From Monoglobus sp964442605 (GTDB lineage Bacteria; Bacillota; Clostridia; Monoglobales; Monoglobaceae): a DNA stretch of 64,000 bases. The notes beneath the pieces are model-generated. The model worked only from the letters and a program-made list of their open reading frames with translations. It had not been told where the DNA came from and did not search any database. The position numbers were made by a program, and so were the translations under genes. The DNA is taken from contig CAYTZR010000003.1 in the NCBI GenBank assembly GCA_964442605.1, forward strand, positions 1-64,000, written 5' to 3'. Shown here in pieces: positions 6,837 through 15,385 of the stretch; position 1 is the first letter of the stretch, and the number at the start of each line of letters is the position of its first letter.

Positions 6837-9800
6837 TTAAATATATTTCTTTATCGTATCAAACATATTTTTCACGTCTATAGGCTTTGAGATATGCCCA
6901 TTCATTCCGGCTTCCTCCGCAATTTTTATATCAGAGTCGTATGTATTGGCGCTCATCGCGATTATCGGAACTGTTTTTGCATCGCCGCGTTTTAACGCTC
7001 TGATTTGTCTTGCTGCCTCCGTACCGTCCATATTAGGCATCATTATGTCCATAAGCACAAGATCGTAATAATAGGGCTTTGACTCACTGAACATTTTTAC
7101 AGCTGCGCAGCCGTCCTCGGCATGCTCTACATTTGCGCCATCTTTTCCGAAAAGACTCATAACTATCTCTGTATTAATAGGATGATCCTCTGCCAGCAGA
7201 ATATTCTTACCTACAAGAGCATTAAGATTATCACCCTCAGAGTGTGTCTTCTTGTATTCCACGATTTCCTCACGACTCGGCTCGGTAAACGGCAAATTTA
7301 CCGTAAAGGTAGTTCCCTCGCCCAGCTTGCTTACAACGGAAATCGTTCCCTGCATAAGCTCCGCGAGATTTTTGGAAATCGCGAGTCCCAGTCCTGTCCC
7401 GCTATGGATGCCGCTGTTTTTGTTAAGCTCTTGCTCAAACGGAACAAACAGACGTTCCAAAAATTCCTCGCTCATTCCTATGCCGTAATCCCTTACCTTA
7501 AACACAATATGCTCAATACCGCCCTCTTCTGTACACGCGGCGGAACATTCTATAATACCACCGGGGTCTGAAAATTTTATCGCGTTACCCAAAAGATTAA
7601 TCAAAATCTGCTGAACACGCATCGGATCAAAATACCCATACTTGTATCTTACTCCGGATATGTCAAGCTTCATTGTGATTTTTCTTTCCTCATAGAGAGG
7701 CCTTATTATTACGTCAATATCATCAATAAATTTTCTGATATTTACAACAACGGGATTTAATTGGACTTTTTGACTCTCGATTTTTGCCATATCAAGAATA
7801 TCATTAATTAAGCCCAATAGATATTTTCCGGATGAGCTTATCTTATTAAAGTATTCCACAGCCTTTTTATCCTCAAGCTCTCGCTCGCCTATAGCTGCAA
7901 TACCCAGAACAGCGTTCATAGGTGTGCGTATTTCATGGCTTACTCTCGACAAAAACTCGCTTTTAGCCGCATTAGCGCGTTCCGCCTCCTTCAGAGCCTC
8001 CTTGAGCCGTCTGTTTTTTTCTTGTTCAAGATTATATACATCGGTAATGTCATATCTGGCAAACACCAATATAGGCTGTCTCTCAGATAAATAGTACACG
8101 CACATCTTTACGCGTCTTGTTTCAGTCTTGCTTTCGTCTGTATATATTGAATACATAATTGTGTATTCATCATTAGCTTTCAGATTACGTTTTATATTTT
8201 CAAGGTTAAAAGCCTTAAAGCAATACTCCTGCTCCTCGGGAGGTACAAAACGTGTAATATCCTGTATACTGTCTTCGTATTTTATCGCTTCCTTTCCGGG
8301 AATTGCTTTCGCGCCGTCTCTGTAGCGCACTCTGCTCACCATACCGGTCTGCACATCCATGTATGATATAAAATCCGTTTCTCTCTCAACAACGCTCTGC
8401 ATAGCGACATCTCTTATATGTTTTTCTGTTATATCCCTGATATATATAAATGCGTAAACGTCATCCGTATTAGGCTCTTTGGTCATATTTATGTCGGCGG
8501 AGCAACAGCATGCATGGCCAGAATCACAGTCTACAACAAAATGAACAGAGTAAACCATGTTTCCGTTGTTATATTGCTTCATCATTCCCTGTCTGCTGAA
8601 TTCACTCTTAAAGCGTTCGATATATGTATCCCAGACACGGTTTGTAATTACCTTATTAAGGTATTCTTCAAGCGTACATTCGCCAAGATCAAGATTATAC
8701 CCGGTACTCTCAAGCACAGTATCGTTGCTGACATTGTAAACTATGGTTGCGATTGAATCCGTTTCCAAAGCGGAACGCCTCGCCTGCTCTTCCTGGAACC
8801 TCTGTCTTACTTTGACCTCATTTGTTATATTCAAAGACGTGATTATAATCCTTGTCGGCTTGCCGTCTTCATTCATTGACGAAAAACGCAGGCGTTCCCA
8901 TATTTCCTTGCCCTTAACTATACTTTTAATTTCACAGCTACCCTCGGATTTCCCTTCTTTCGCGGCACGGTAAAAGCTACGCAGTTCATCGACGCTCTCA
9001 GGCGCCGTAATACCCATTTCAAACCAAGACTCGGGGAAATTATCCAGATAAGGCATACCACCGGAAACCTTGTTATGCTCAGGCGACGTCCATACCCCGC
9101 GATTAAGCTGCGGATAATATTCCCAATATCCCATATCTGACTGCAAAATAGCCTCATTCAGCACTTTTTTGCTGATCTCAAGCTCTCTGTTCGCAAAATA
9201 AGTCTCGCTGTCATCTATAACATAAACAACATGTGACGGTATTCCGTACCAGTCCATAAAACGCGCTCTGTGAACGAAATGCTTATGTGCCCCCTCATCT
9301 AAATATTCATATGTCACATAGCTGTTATATGACATATTTTTAAAACAGCAGAACTCGCAGCATTCGTCCTTGTTATATATGGCTTTAAAGCATTTATGAC
9401 CGACTATTTCACTGTTATTTGTAAGTCCCATATCATATATTGCGTTATTTACATATAAAACATTTTTTGTATCATTATCAACCACAAAAAAGCCTGTGGC
9501 AAAGTCATCCACAACCTTTCTGTACATTTTTGCGTCCTCAGTAATTCCGCTATACAAGCCCGCATAAAGAGGAACACCGTCTTCCTCGGAAACCTTGATA
9601 GCATACAGATTTATCCATTCCAGATCGCCGTTTAGTTTTTTAAGACGATACGCGAAATCAATTTTATCTTTTTCACCGCTAAGCAATCTATTGAAATTAT
9701 CTAAAAAACGAGGGACATCGACCTCATATACAGCCTCCTCGATCGGCGCGCCTTTTTCGCACCATTCCTCATATTCATCGGCAGTCCTTCCCGAGAGACC

Positions 9801-10163
9801 CGGTATACCTTTGCTGTAGTATAAAACATTCATTATTCCGTTTTCGTATTTGAATATTGTGGTATCTATTAAGTCGTCCAGCACGTTCTCTTTTTGTGTA
9901 AGAGTTTTATTTAAGCGATTTATTCTTATGTTATAAATCAAAAAACAAACCAAGGCGGCAACCAATAATACCGCGATTGCCAAAAAAATGTAAGCATATC
10001 CGCCAAAACCCCAAAAACCGTTCATGTCATTCTCTATTCCCGCCGCGTAAACATTTATACAGCATAGAAGCAGAGTGGTATCAAAAACCGCAAACAAACA
10101 AAATACCTTAAGTATGATACTTTGCCACGTAGCATTTTTGGAATTAAAAATCGGAATAGTCAT
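6837..10163 (-). CDS. Large membrane-bound PAS hybrid sensor histidine kinase/response regulator
   Basis: An 1108-residue hybrid kinase. Two hydrophobic helices near the N-terminus (about 15-40 and 53-76) anchor it. A long middle region (about 90-720) contains several PAS-like units, including a Cys-rich one (CCEFCC) that could sense redox or metal. The HisKA motif FLSRVSHEIRTPMNA places the phosphoacceptor at His743. The ATP-binding domain shows GIGM and GTGLGLAI. The C-terminal receiver carries LMDIMMPNMDG with Asp1039. There is no output domain, so phosphate must pass to another protein. A TTGATT-17-TATAAT promoter lies upstream. The P-type ATPase follows after 49 bp and is a possible regulatory partner only by proximity. 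Confidence 0.9.
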   Translation of the reverse strand: MTIPIFNSKNATWQSIILKVFCLFAVFDTTLLLCCINVYAAGIENDMNGFWGFGGYAYIFLAIAVLLVAALVCFLIYNIRINRLNKTLTQKENVLDDLIDTTIFKYENGIMNVLYYSKGIPGLSGRTADEYEEWCEKGAPIEEAVYEVDVPRFLDNFNRLLSGEKDKIDFAYRLKKLNGDLEWINLYAIKVSEEDGVPLYAGLYSGITEDAKMYRKVVDDFATGFFVVDNDTKNVLYVNNAIYDMGLTNNSEIVGHKCFKAIYNKDECCEFCCFKNMSYNSYVTYEYLDEGAHKHFVHRARFMDWYGIPSHVVYVIDDSETYFANRELEISKKVLNEAILQSDMGYWEYYPQLNRGVWTSPEHNKVSGGMPYLDNFPESWFEMGITAPESVDELRSFYRAAKEGKSEGSCEIKSIVKGKEIWERLRFSSMNEDGKPTRIIITSLNITNEVKVRQRFQEEQARRSALETDSIATIVYNVSNDTVLESTGYNLDLGECTLEEYLNKVITNRVWDTYIERFKSEFSRQGMMKQYNNGNMVYSVHFVVDCDSGHACCCSADINMTKEPNTDDVYAFIYIRDITEKHIRDVAMQSVVERETDFISYMDVQTGMVSRVRYRDGAKAIPGKEAIKYEDSIQDITRFVPPEEQEYCFKAFNLENIKRNLKANDEYTIMYSIYTDESKTETRRVKMCVYYLSERQPILVFARYDITDVYNLEQEKNRRLKEALKEAERANAAKSEFLSRVSHEIRTPMNAVLGIAAIGERELEDKKAVEYFNKISSSGKYLLGLINDILDMAKIESQKVQLNPVVVNIRKFIDDIDVIIRPLYEERKITMKLDISGVRYKYGYFDPMRVQQILINLLGNAIKFSDPGGIIECSAACTEEGGIEHIVFKVRDYGIGMSEEFLERLFVPFEQELNKNSGIHSGTGLGLAISKNLAELMQGTISVVSKLGEGTTFTVNLPFTEPSREEIVEYKKTHSEGDNLNALVGKNILLAEDHPINTEIVMSLFGKDGANVEHAEDGCAAVKMFSESKPYYYDLVLMDIMMPNMDGTEAARQIRALKRGDAKTVPIIAMSANTYDSDIKIAEEAGMNGHISKPIDVKNMFDTIKKYI

Positions 10164-10195
10164 ATAGCAATCGCCCCTTGAAAAACAGTGTTATA

Positions 10196-10224
10196 ATTAT
10201 ATACCAAAACAATCAAAAAATCAA
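10196..10224 (-). promoter_or_regulatory. Promoter of the hybrid kinase gene
   Basis: Read on the minus strand, TTGATT (10224-10219), 17-bp spacer, TATAAT (10201-10196), ending 33 bp before the start codon. Confidence 0.7.
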
Positions 10225-10462
10225 GTCATACGTGTTGTATTTTTAATTCGTATTCAAATTTTATCAATATTGAAAAATACTCTTGTTTTACAAATTTCGT
10301 TATGTTATAATTTCTTTTAATCCATCTTAAAAATTTTTTATGATTTAATTACAAATAATTAACATAATAATTAACATAAATAATTAAAATAAATAATTAT
10401 GTAAATAATTTATATGTAATACAAGCGTAACAAAATAGTTATAAAATATTTTGGCTTAATGC
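10225..10462. other. AT-rich gene-free spacer between divergent genes
   Basis: A strongly AT-rich stretch with repeated TAATTAACAT-like words around 10360-10400. I see no gene, RNA or clear regulatory site in it apart from the promoters at each edge. Confidence 0.5.
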
Positions 10463-10491
10463 TTGACATTTTTTATTAAATGTGTTAACAT
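10463..10491 (+). promoter_or_regulatory. Promoter of nrdD-nrdG
   Basis: TTGACA (10463-10468), 17-bp spacer, TAACAT (10486-10491). It lies about 95 bp before nrdD. Confidence 0.7.
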
Positions 10492-10538
10492 ACTATATGT
10501 TGTATCTATAAGGCATTGATTTACCCAAAATATTGTAA
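10490..10538. promoter_or_regulatory. Pair of NrdR-box-like sites
   Basis: The known NrdR box is a 16-base near-palindrome close to ACACWATATATWGTGT. The stretch 10490-10505 (ATACTATATGTTGTAT) matches it at 13 of 16 positions. A weaker match, 12 of 16, lies at 10523-10538. The gap is 17 bases, close to the usual 15-16. The first box overlaps the -10 region, suitable for repression of nrdDG when dATP is plentiful. The sites are recognised by eye only. Confidence 0.5.
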
Positions 10539-10586
10539 TTTTGATACATCAACATATTTGTTTCAATCTTACGAGGAGGTTTAATT

Positions 10587-12707
10587 ATGATAAAAATTAT
10601 AAAAAAAGACGGCACTGAAGAAGAATACAATGTCCAAAAGGTTGTTACGGCTGTTAAAAAGTCCGCCAACAGGGCGCTCATAACCTTTACCGATGATGAT
10701 ATCAAAAGTATTTGTTCATTTGTGGACAGCCGCGTCTATAATATCGGCAAAAATGAAATACATATTGCGGAAATGCACAATATCGTTGAAGGCGCCTTGG
10801 ATATGGTCAATCCTATCGTTGCCAAAAGCTACAGGGATTACCGTAACTATAAGCAGGACTTTGTGCATATGCTGGATGAGGTTTATCAAAAGAGCCAGGC
10901 AATCATGTATATCGGTGACAAAGAAAATTCAAATTCAGACTCCGCTCTGGTTTCGACAAAGCGTTCTCTGATTTTCAATCAGCTGAATAAGGAGCTGTAT
11001 CAAAAATTCTTTATGACTGTTGAGGAGCTTCAGGCATGCCGCGACGGATATATTTACGTCCATGATATGTCAGCAAGACGCGATACCATGAACTGCTGTC
11101 TGTTTGATGTAAAGACTGTTTTAAGCGGCGGTTTTGAGATGGGTAATCTTTGGTATAACGAGCCGAAAACCCTTGATGTTGCCTTTGATGTAATCGGTGA
11201 CATCGTTCTCTCTGCTGCAAGTCAGCAATACGGCGGATTTACGGTTCCTGAGGTTGACAAGCTTCTTGCTCCGTATGCTGAAAAAACCTACGCTAAAAAT
11301 AAGGAACGTTACCTGAGTATGGGGATTTCGGAGGAGATCGCCGAGAAAGAAACAATCAAGGATGTGCAGCGTGATTTTGAGCAGGGCTTCCAGGGTTGGG
11401 AGTATAAATTCAACACTGTGGCTTCAAGCCGCGGCGACTACCCGTTTATTACCGTTACAGCCGGTCTCGGAACCGAGAGGTTTGAAAAGATGGCGACGAT
11501 TTCTATGCTTAAGGTTCATAAAAACGGACAGGGCAAAAAGGAGTGCAAAAAACCCGTTTTATTTCCCAAAATTGTGTTCCTGTACGATGAAAACCTGCAT
11601 GGTCCCGGAAAGGAGCTGGAGGATGTTTTCCGCGCAGGCGTGGAATGCTCCGCAAAGACCATGTATCCCGATTGGTTGTCGCTCACAGGCGAGGGCTATG
11701 TTGCCGGCATATATAAGAAATATAAAAAGGTCATCTCTCCGATGGGCTGCCGTGCTTTTCTGTCTCCATGGTATGAGAGAGGCGGTATGACCCCCGCCGA
11801 CGAGAATGATGAGCCTGTTTTCGTTGGACGCTTTAACATAGGCGCTGTAAGCCTTAACCTGCCCATGATATACGCAAAGTCGCAAAAAGAGAGCAAAGAC
11901 TTTTATGAGGTTCTGGACTACTATCTGGAGCTTATACGCCGTTTGCATATCCGTACATATGATTACTTAGGCGAGATGAGAGCGTCAACAAATCCCTTGG
12001 CTTACTGCGAGGGCGGATTTTACGGCGGTCACTTAGGAATTCACGATAAGATAAAGCCTCTGCTTAAATCAGCCACGGCTTCTTTTGGAATTACCGCGCT
12101 GAATGAGCTTCAGGAGCTTTACAACAAGAAGTCGCTTGTTGAGGACGGTGAGTTTGCTATCGAGGTTATGGAGCACATCAATAAAAAGGTGGCACAGTTT
12201 AAAGAAGAGGATGGTAATCTCTACGCCCTCTACGGCACGCCCGCCGAAAATTTATGCGGACTCCAGGTTAAGCAGTTCAGAAAGAAATACGGCATAGTCG
12301 AAAATGTTTCTGACAGAGAATATGTCAGCAACAGCTTCCATTGCCATGTTACTGAGGATATAACACCTATTGAGAAGCAAAATCTTGAAAAGAGATTTTG
12401 GGATCTTATGAACGGTGGTAAGATACAATATGTAAAATATCCAATAGACTATAACAAAAAGGCTATTGAAACTCTTATTCACAGAGCGATGGATATGGGA
12501 TTTTACGAGGGAGTAAATCTGTCGCTGGCGTACTGCGATGATTGCGGACATCAGGAGCTTGAAATGGATGTTTGCCCAAAATGCGGAAGCAGAAACCTGA
12601 CAAAAATAGACAGAATGAACGGCTATCTGTCTTATTCGAGAGTAAAGGGAGATACCAGACTTAATGATGCCAAAATGGCTGAAATAAGGGACAGGAGAAG
12701 TATGTAA
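10587..12707 (+). CDS. nrdD: Anaerobic ribonucleoside-triphosphate reductase
   Basis: A 706-residue class III ribonucleotide reductase, which makes deoxynucleotides without oxygen. The N-terminal 90 residues form an ATP-cone regulatory domain, starting with KIIKKDGTEEEYNVQKV. The catalytic barrel follows. The C-terminus has a zinc ribbon built from two CxxC pairs (CDDC and CPKC, about 648-668) and the glycyl-radical motif RMNGYLS with the radical at Gly679. Length and motif order fit the family. AGGAGG precedes the ATG. The activase gene nrdG starts four bases after its stop, so the two are certainly co-expressed. NrdR-box-like sites overlap the promoter. Confidence 0.97.
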   Translation: MIKIIKKDGTEEEYNVQKVVTAVKKSANRALITFTDDDIKSICSFVDSRVYNIGKNEIHIAEMHNIVEGALDMVNPIVAKSYRDYRNYKQDFVHMLDEVYQKSQAIMYIGDKENSNSDSALVSTKRSLIFNQLNKELYQKFFMTVEELQACRDGYIYVHDMSARRDTMNCCLFDVKTVLSGGFEMGNLWYNEPKTLDVAFDVIGDIVLSAASQQYGGFTVPEVDKLLAPYAEKTYAKNKERYLSMGISEEIAEKETIKDVQRDFEQGFQGWEYKFNTVASSRGDYPFITVTAGLGTERFEKMATISMLKVHKNGQGKKECKKPVLFPKIVFLYDENLHGPGKELEDVFRAGVECSAKTMYPDWLSLTGEGYVAGIYKKYKKVISPMGCRAFLSPWYERGGMTPADENDEPVFVGRFNIGAVSLNLPMIYAKSQKESKDFYEVLDYYLELIRRLHIRTYDYLGEMRASTNPLAYCEGGFYGGHLGIHDKIKPLLKSATASFGITALNELQELYNKKSLVEDGEFAIEVMEHINKKVAQFKEEDGNLYALYGTPAENLCGLQVKQFRKKYGIVENVSDREYVSNSFHCHVTEDITPIEKQNLEKRFWDLMNGGKIQYVKYPIDYNKKAIETLIHRAMDMGFYEGVNLSLAYCDDCGHQELEMDVCPKCGSRNLTKIDRMNGYLSYSRVKGDTRLNDAKMAEIRDRRSM

Positions 12708-12711
12708 CATT

Positions 12712-13200
12712 ATGCGTTATCATAACATAACAAAGGATGATATGCTCAACGGTGACGGACTGAGGGTTGTGCTTTGGGTTGCGGGCTGCAACCATAAATG
12801 CGATGGCTGTCACAACCCTCTTACATGGGATGAAAACGGCGGTCTGCCATTTGGAGAGGCTGAAAAAAACGAAATATTTGACGAACTCAAACACGACTAC
12901 ATATCGGGAATTACATTCAGCGGCGGCGACCCGTTCCATCCGAACAACCGTGATGAGATTGCCGGGCTTGCAAGAGAAATAAAAGAAACCTTCCCCGATA
13001 AAACACTCTGGCTTTATACCGGATATGATTGGGAACAGATAAAAACTTTACCGGCGGTTAAGTATTTGGATGTCTTGGTTGACGGAAGATTTATATTAAG
13101 CAAGCTTGATCCAAAGCTGCACTGGCGAGGCAGCTCAAACCAGCGTATAATAGACGTAAAAAAATCGCTGAATTCAGATAGTGTAGTGATATTCAAATAA
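12712..13200 (+). CDS. nrdG: Anaerobic ribonucleotide reductase activating protein
   Basis: A 162-residue radical-SAM protein with the cluster-binding motif CNHKCDGC (Cys26, Cys30, Cys33) and the SAM-contacting FSGGDP element around residue 69. It transfers a hydrogen-abstracting radical to the glycine of NrdD. The gene lies four bases after nrdD, the standard pairing. AGGAG sits about 14 bases before the ATG, rather far, so translation may depend on coupling to nrdD. A long hairpin begins five bases beyond the stop. Confidence 0.96.
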   Translation: MRYHNITKDDMLNGDGLRVVLWVAGCNHKCDGCHNPLTWDENGGLPFGEAEKNEIFDELKHDYISGITFSGGDPFHPNNRDEIAGLAREIKETFPDKTLWLYTGYDWEQIKTLPAVKYLDVLVDGRFILSKLDPKLHWRGSSNQRIIDVKKSLNSDSVVIFK

Positions 13201-13204
13201 AATA

Positions 13205-13247
13205 GGAGGCATAATGTGAAAGTAAGTTCATTTCACGTTATGCCTCC
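13205..13247. promoter_or_regulatory. Long hairpin between nrdG and dut
   Basis: Arms of 17 bases (13205-13221 and 13231-13247) pair with one G-T wobble around a 9-base loop. The 5' arm contains GGAGG and an ATG followed at once by TGA. The 3' arm contains the complementary CCTCC. No T-run follows, so it is not a classical terminator. It could reduce read-through into dut, protect the nrdDG mRNA end, or control translation. Confidence 0.55.
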
Positions 13248-13265
13248 GGCGAAATGGAGATTATT

Positions 13266-13772
13266 ATGGCGGGAATAGCAAAATTTGAAAGGGTTAGTAT
13301 AGAACAGTTTTCCGAGTCGATGACAGGAATAAAAACCGAAGCCGAGATTAAAGAGCTATACGATAAAATAAAGCTTCCGAAGCGTGCCACATCAGGCAGC
13401 GCCGGATATGATTTTTATTCAACAATTGATTTTGAGCTGGCTCCGCGTGAAACCGTAACCGTCCCCACAGGCATCAGGGTACGGATTGATGATGGATGGG
13501 TACTGTGCCTGTTTCCCAGAAGCGGACTTGGTTTTAAGTTCAGACTTCAACTGAACAATACAGTTGGAATAATAGACAGCGATTATTATAATTCCGATAA
13601 CGAGGGTCATATTTTCATAAAGTTAACCAATGATACCAATACGAATAAAACCGTTTCGATTAAGCAAGGCGACGGTTTTGCACAGGGCATTTTTATGTGT
13701 TACGGAATAACAGAGGATGATGACGCAACGGGAATTAGAAACGGCGGATTTGGAAGCACAAACAAACAGTGA
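13266..13772 (+). CDS. dut: dUTP diphosphatase
   Basis: A trimeric-type dUTPase, 168 residues from the chosen start. All five family motifs are visible in order: SGSAGYDF (motif 1), PRSGLG (2), GIIDSDYYN (3), GDGFAQG (4) and GGFGST near the C-terminus (5). It hydrolyses dUTP to dUMP, keeping uracil out of DNA and feeding thymidylate synthesis. ATG at 13266 is preferred because GGAG (13258-13261) precedes it at normal distance. An in-frame ATG at 13254 has no such site. Its place behind nrdDG makes a deoxynucleotide supply module. Confidence 0.93.
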   Translation: MAGIAKFERVSIEQFSESMTGIKTEAEIKELYDKIKLPKRATSGSAGYDFYSTIDFELAPRETVTVPTGIRVRIDDGWVLCLFPRSGLGFKFRLQLNNTVGIIDSDYYNSDNEGHIFIKLTNDTNTNKTVSIKQGDGFAQGIFMCYGITEDDDATGIRNGGFGSTNKQ

Positions 13773-13775
13773 TGC

Positions 13776-13907
13776 CTAATTTCTGATAATCGTTGTCATG
13801 GATTTTGCGCCATAGCCGTGATTTTTCCTCGCTGATTTGGGAATATTATCCTCAAAAACAATTTCTCCGTCAAACGGATTTTTTATTTTAATATATATTC
13901 TTTTCTC
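13776..13907 (-). pseudogene. C-terminal remnant of a GHKL sensor kinase
   Basis: Read on the minus strand, 43 codons are open up to a TAG at 13776-13778. They encode the typical end of an AgrC-like GHKL ATPase domain: IKIKNPFDGEIVFEDNIP, a short basic stretch, then NHGYGAKSM. An in-frame stop lies directly upstream and no rest of the kinase is present. It resembles the final part of the complete AgrC at 56241-57524 (ending HGFGTKNINKI), but is not a copy of it. I infer a deleted sensor-kinase gene, perhaps a lost second peptide-signalling system. Confidence 0.68.
13866..13889 (+). terminator. Weak terminator-like hairpin after dut
   Basis: A 5-bp stem (TCCGT/ACGGA) with a 3-base loop followed by TTTTTTATTTT, 94 bp beyond dut. 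It overlaps the kinase remnant on the other strand, so it may be chance. Confidence 0.35.
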
Positions 13908-13967
13908 TTACATAATATTGAGTCTATGTTGTCAATGAATGAGCGCACCTTAAAGGAGGCAATCAAA

Positions 13968-14549
13968 ATGACATTTGGAACAAGTAACCCCACACGTCAA
14001 ATGCTATTGGGAAATATTTTATTGATAGGATGCTGTATTTTCTATTTACTGTGGTGGATTTTAGCGTTCAAACCTACGGGAGCCGTTAAAGGAATGAAAT
14101 CCGGCTGGTTGCTAATTCCCGCTTTCCTTTTTGGTATTGCCGCAGTAGTCTTGATTATAAAAGGAGCAAATGACGCAGATACAAACCGTTCTTTTTTCTC
14201 CGGCAGAGCCCTTCTTCTGTCTGCCGTAATTACCTATGTCGTGCTGCTCCTCGTAACAATGGCAGTGTTCCACAGACAGGTAACAACCGAGCTTCTCCTG
14301 ATTGTAAGCTGGGCGGCGCTGATGTTCTTAGAGAGCAACGCGCTTTACGGTGTGGGAATATTCAGCGGGAATGTGACGATTGGCATGCTTTTAAGCGCTG
14401 TCATCGCGGCGGTAGTGAGTATGATCTGCTATGTGCTGTACTATGAGCTTGGAGACAGAGCGGGATATATAGACGGAATGATTCCACTCATCTTAGCGGC
14501 TGTTTACATGGCTGTTCCGACAGTTCTCATTGCCTGCGCCGGAAGATGA
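13968..14549 (+). CDS. Six-span membrane protein of unknown function
   Basis: A 193-residue protein that is almost wholly hydrophobic, with about six membrane segments (roughly 10-32, 43-62, 80-102, 104-122, 128-152 and 165-190) and short loops. I do not recognise the family. The start at 13968 is chosen because AAAGGAGG lies eight bases before it. A longer frame from 13926 has no such site. It is followed by a small Cys-rich gene after 46 bases, so the two may be co-transcribed. The neighbouring sensor-kinase remnant is on the other strand. Confidence 0.7.
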   Translation: MTFGTSNPTRQMLLGNILLIGCCIFYLLWWILAFKPTGAVKGMKSGWLLIPAFLFGIAAVVLIIKGANDADTNRSFFSGRALLLSAVITYVVLLLVTMAVFHRQVTTELLLIVSWAALMFLESNALYGVGIFSGNVTIGMLLSAVIAAVVSMICYVLYYELGDRAGYIDGMIPLILAAVYMAVPTVLIACAGR

Positions 14550-14595
14550 GAACAGATTAAAAAATACTAAAATAAAGCGGGAGATGAATGCAATT

Positions 14596-14811
14596 ATGAA
14601 ATCAATACTTATTAAAGATACAACTCGTGAGGAGCGCGAAAAAATCATCAGCCGTTCACTGAGCTTTTGCGGCGGTGAATGTGAGTTTTGCAACGGCTGC
14701 GATAACTTGGGCGGCGGCAGGGTAGAGGAAATCTATCGACCATATATTGACGGTGAAAAAGAAATAGCGGAAATTAACTCAGAATTCCGCAGCGGGATAG
14801 TGAGAGGATAG
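14596..14811 (+). CDS. Small cysteine-rich conserved protein
   Basis: A 71-residue protein with a helical N-terminus, a cysteine cluster FCGGECEFCNGCDN (about 24-37) and a C-terminus ending EINSEFRSGIVRG. Small proteins with this N-terminal pattern (MKSILIKDTTREERE) followed by a Cys cluster and a YRP-YIDG element are familiar in Clostridia but have no known role to me. Four cysteines suggest metal or iron-sulfur binding (inference). The start is taken at ATG 14596, 12 bases after GGGAG. The ATG at 14584 abuts that site and is less likely. Confidence 0.65.
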   Translation: MKSILIKDTTREEREKIISRSLSFCGGECEFCNGCDNLGGGRVEEIYRPYIDGEKEIAEINSEFRSGIVRG

Positions 14812-14838
14812 CGCGGCGTGGCGGTGTCTGCACCTTGG

Positions 14839-15336
14839 TTATATTTTACATTCCATTATATAATCATCCATGACATAGCCGCTGCCTATATCAGTAACCG
14901 CTGTATCAACAATATCAAAGCCAAACGATTTATAAGTCGAAATTGCCTTATTGTTATTTTTGTTCACCGTTAAATAAAAGCTATTGTATTTCATGCCGAA
15001 TTTGCCTACGACAGCTCGAAAAAGATTGCTCGCGATGCCCAGCCTTTGGTATTCGGGCAATACATAGATTTTGCTTATAAACAGTTTTTCGGCTTCGGGC
15101 TTTACACCGCAATAGGCAATCGTCTTGTTGTCCGATACAGCTGTAAAATATACATAGCCGTTATCGGAAATATCCTTTTTTATGACATCAAAGCTTTGGA
15201 ACTTTTTTATCATATAATCAACTTGTCCTTTTGGCAGAAGCTCGTCATAAGCGCTATGCCATGTGACATAGGCGCAACCGTAGATACCCATTATATCAAT
15301 ATCGGATTTCGCGGTTCTTATTTCATAATTTTTCAT
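14839..15336 (-). CDS. GNAT-family N-acetyltransferase
   Basis: A 165-residue GNAT protein. The acetyl-CoA binding motif A is visible as ISKIYVLPEYQRLGIASNLF (about 88-107), followed by the motif B region with LTVNKNNNKAISTYKSFGF. The acceptor cannot be told from sequence. GAGGT lies shortly before the ATG. The gene stands alone between a convergent small gene and recR, 49 bp after the recR stop and on the same strand. Confidence 0.85.
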   Translation of the reverse strand: MKNYEIRTAKSDIDIMGIYGCAYVTWHSAYDELLPKGQVDYMIKKFQSFDVIKKDISDNGYVYFTAVSDNKTIAYCGVKPEAEKLFISKIYVLPEYQRLGIASNLFRAVVGKFGMKYNSFYLTVNKNNNKAISTYKSFGFDIVDTAVTDIGSGYVMDDYIMECKI

Positions 15337-15385
15337 AACAATACCTCATTATATCTTTATATATTTGACAATACTTATAATTTAG

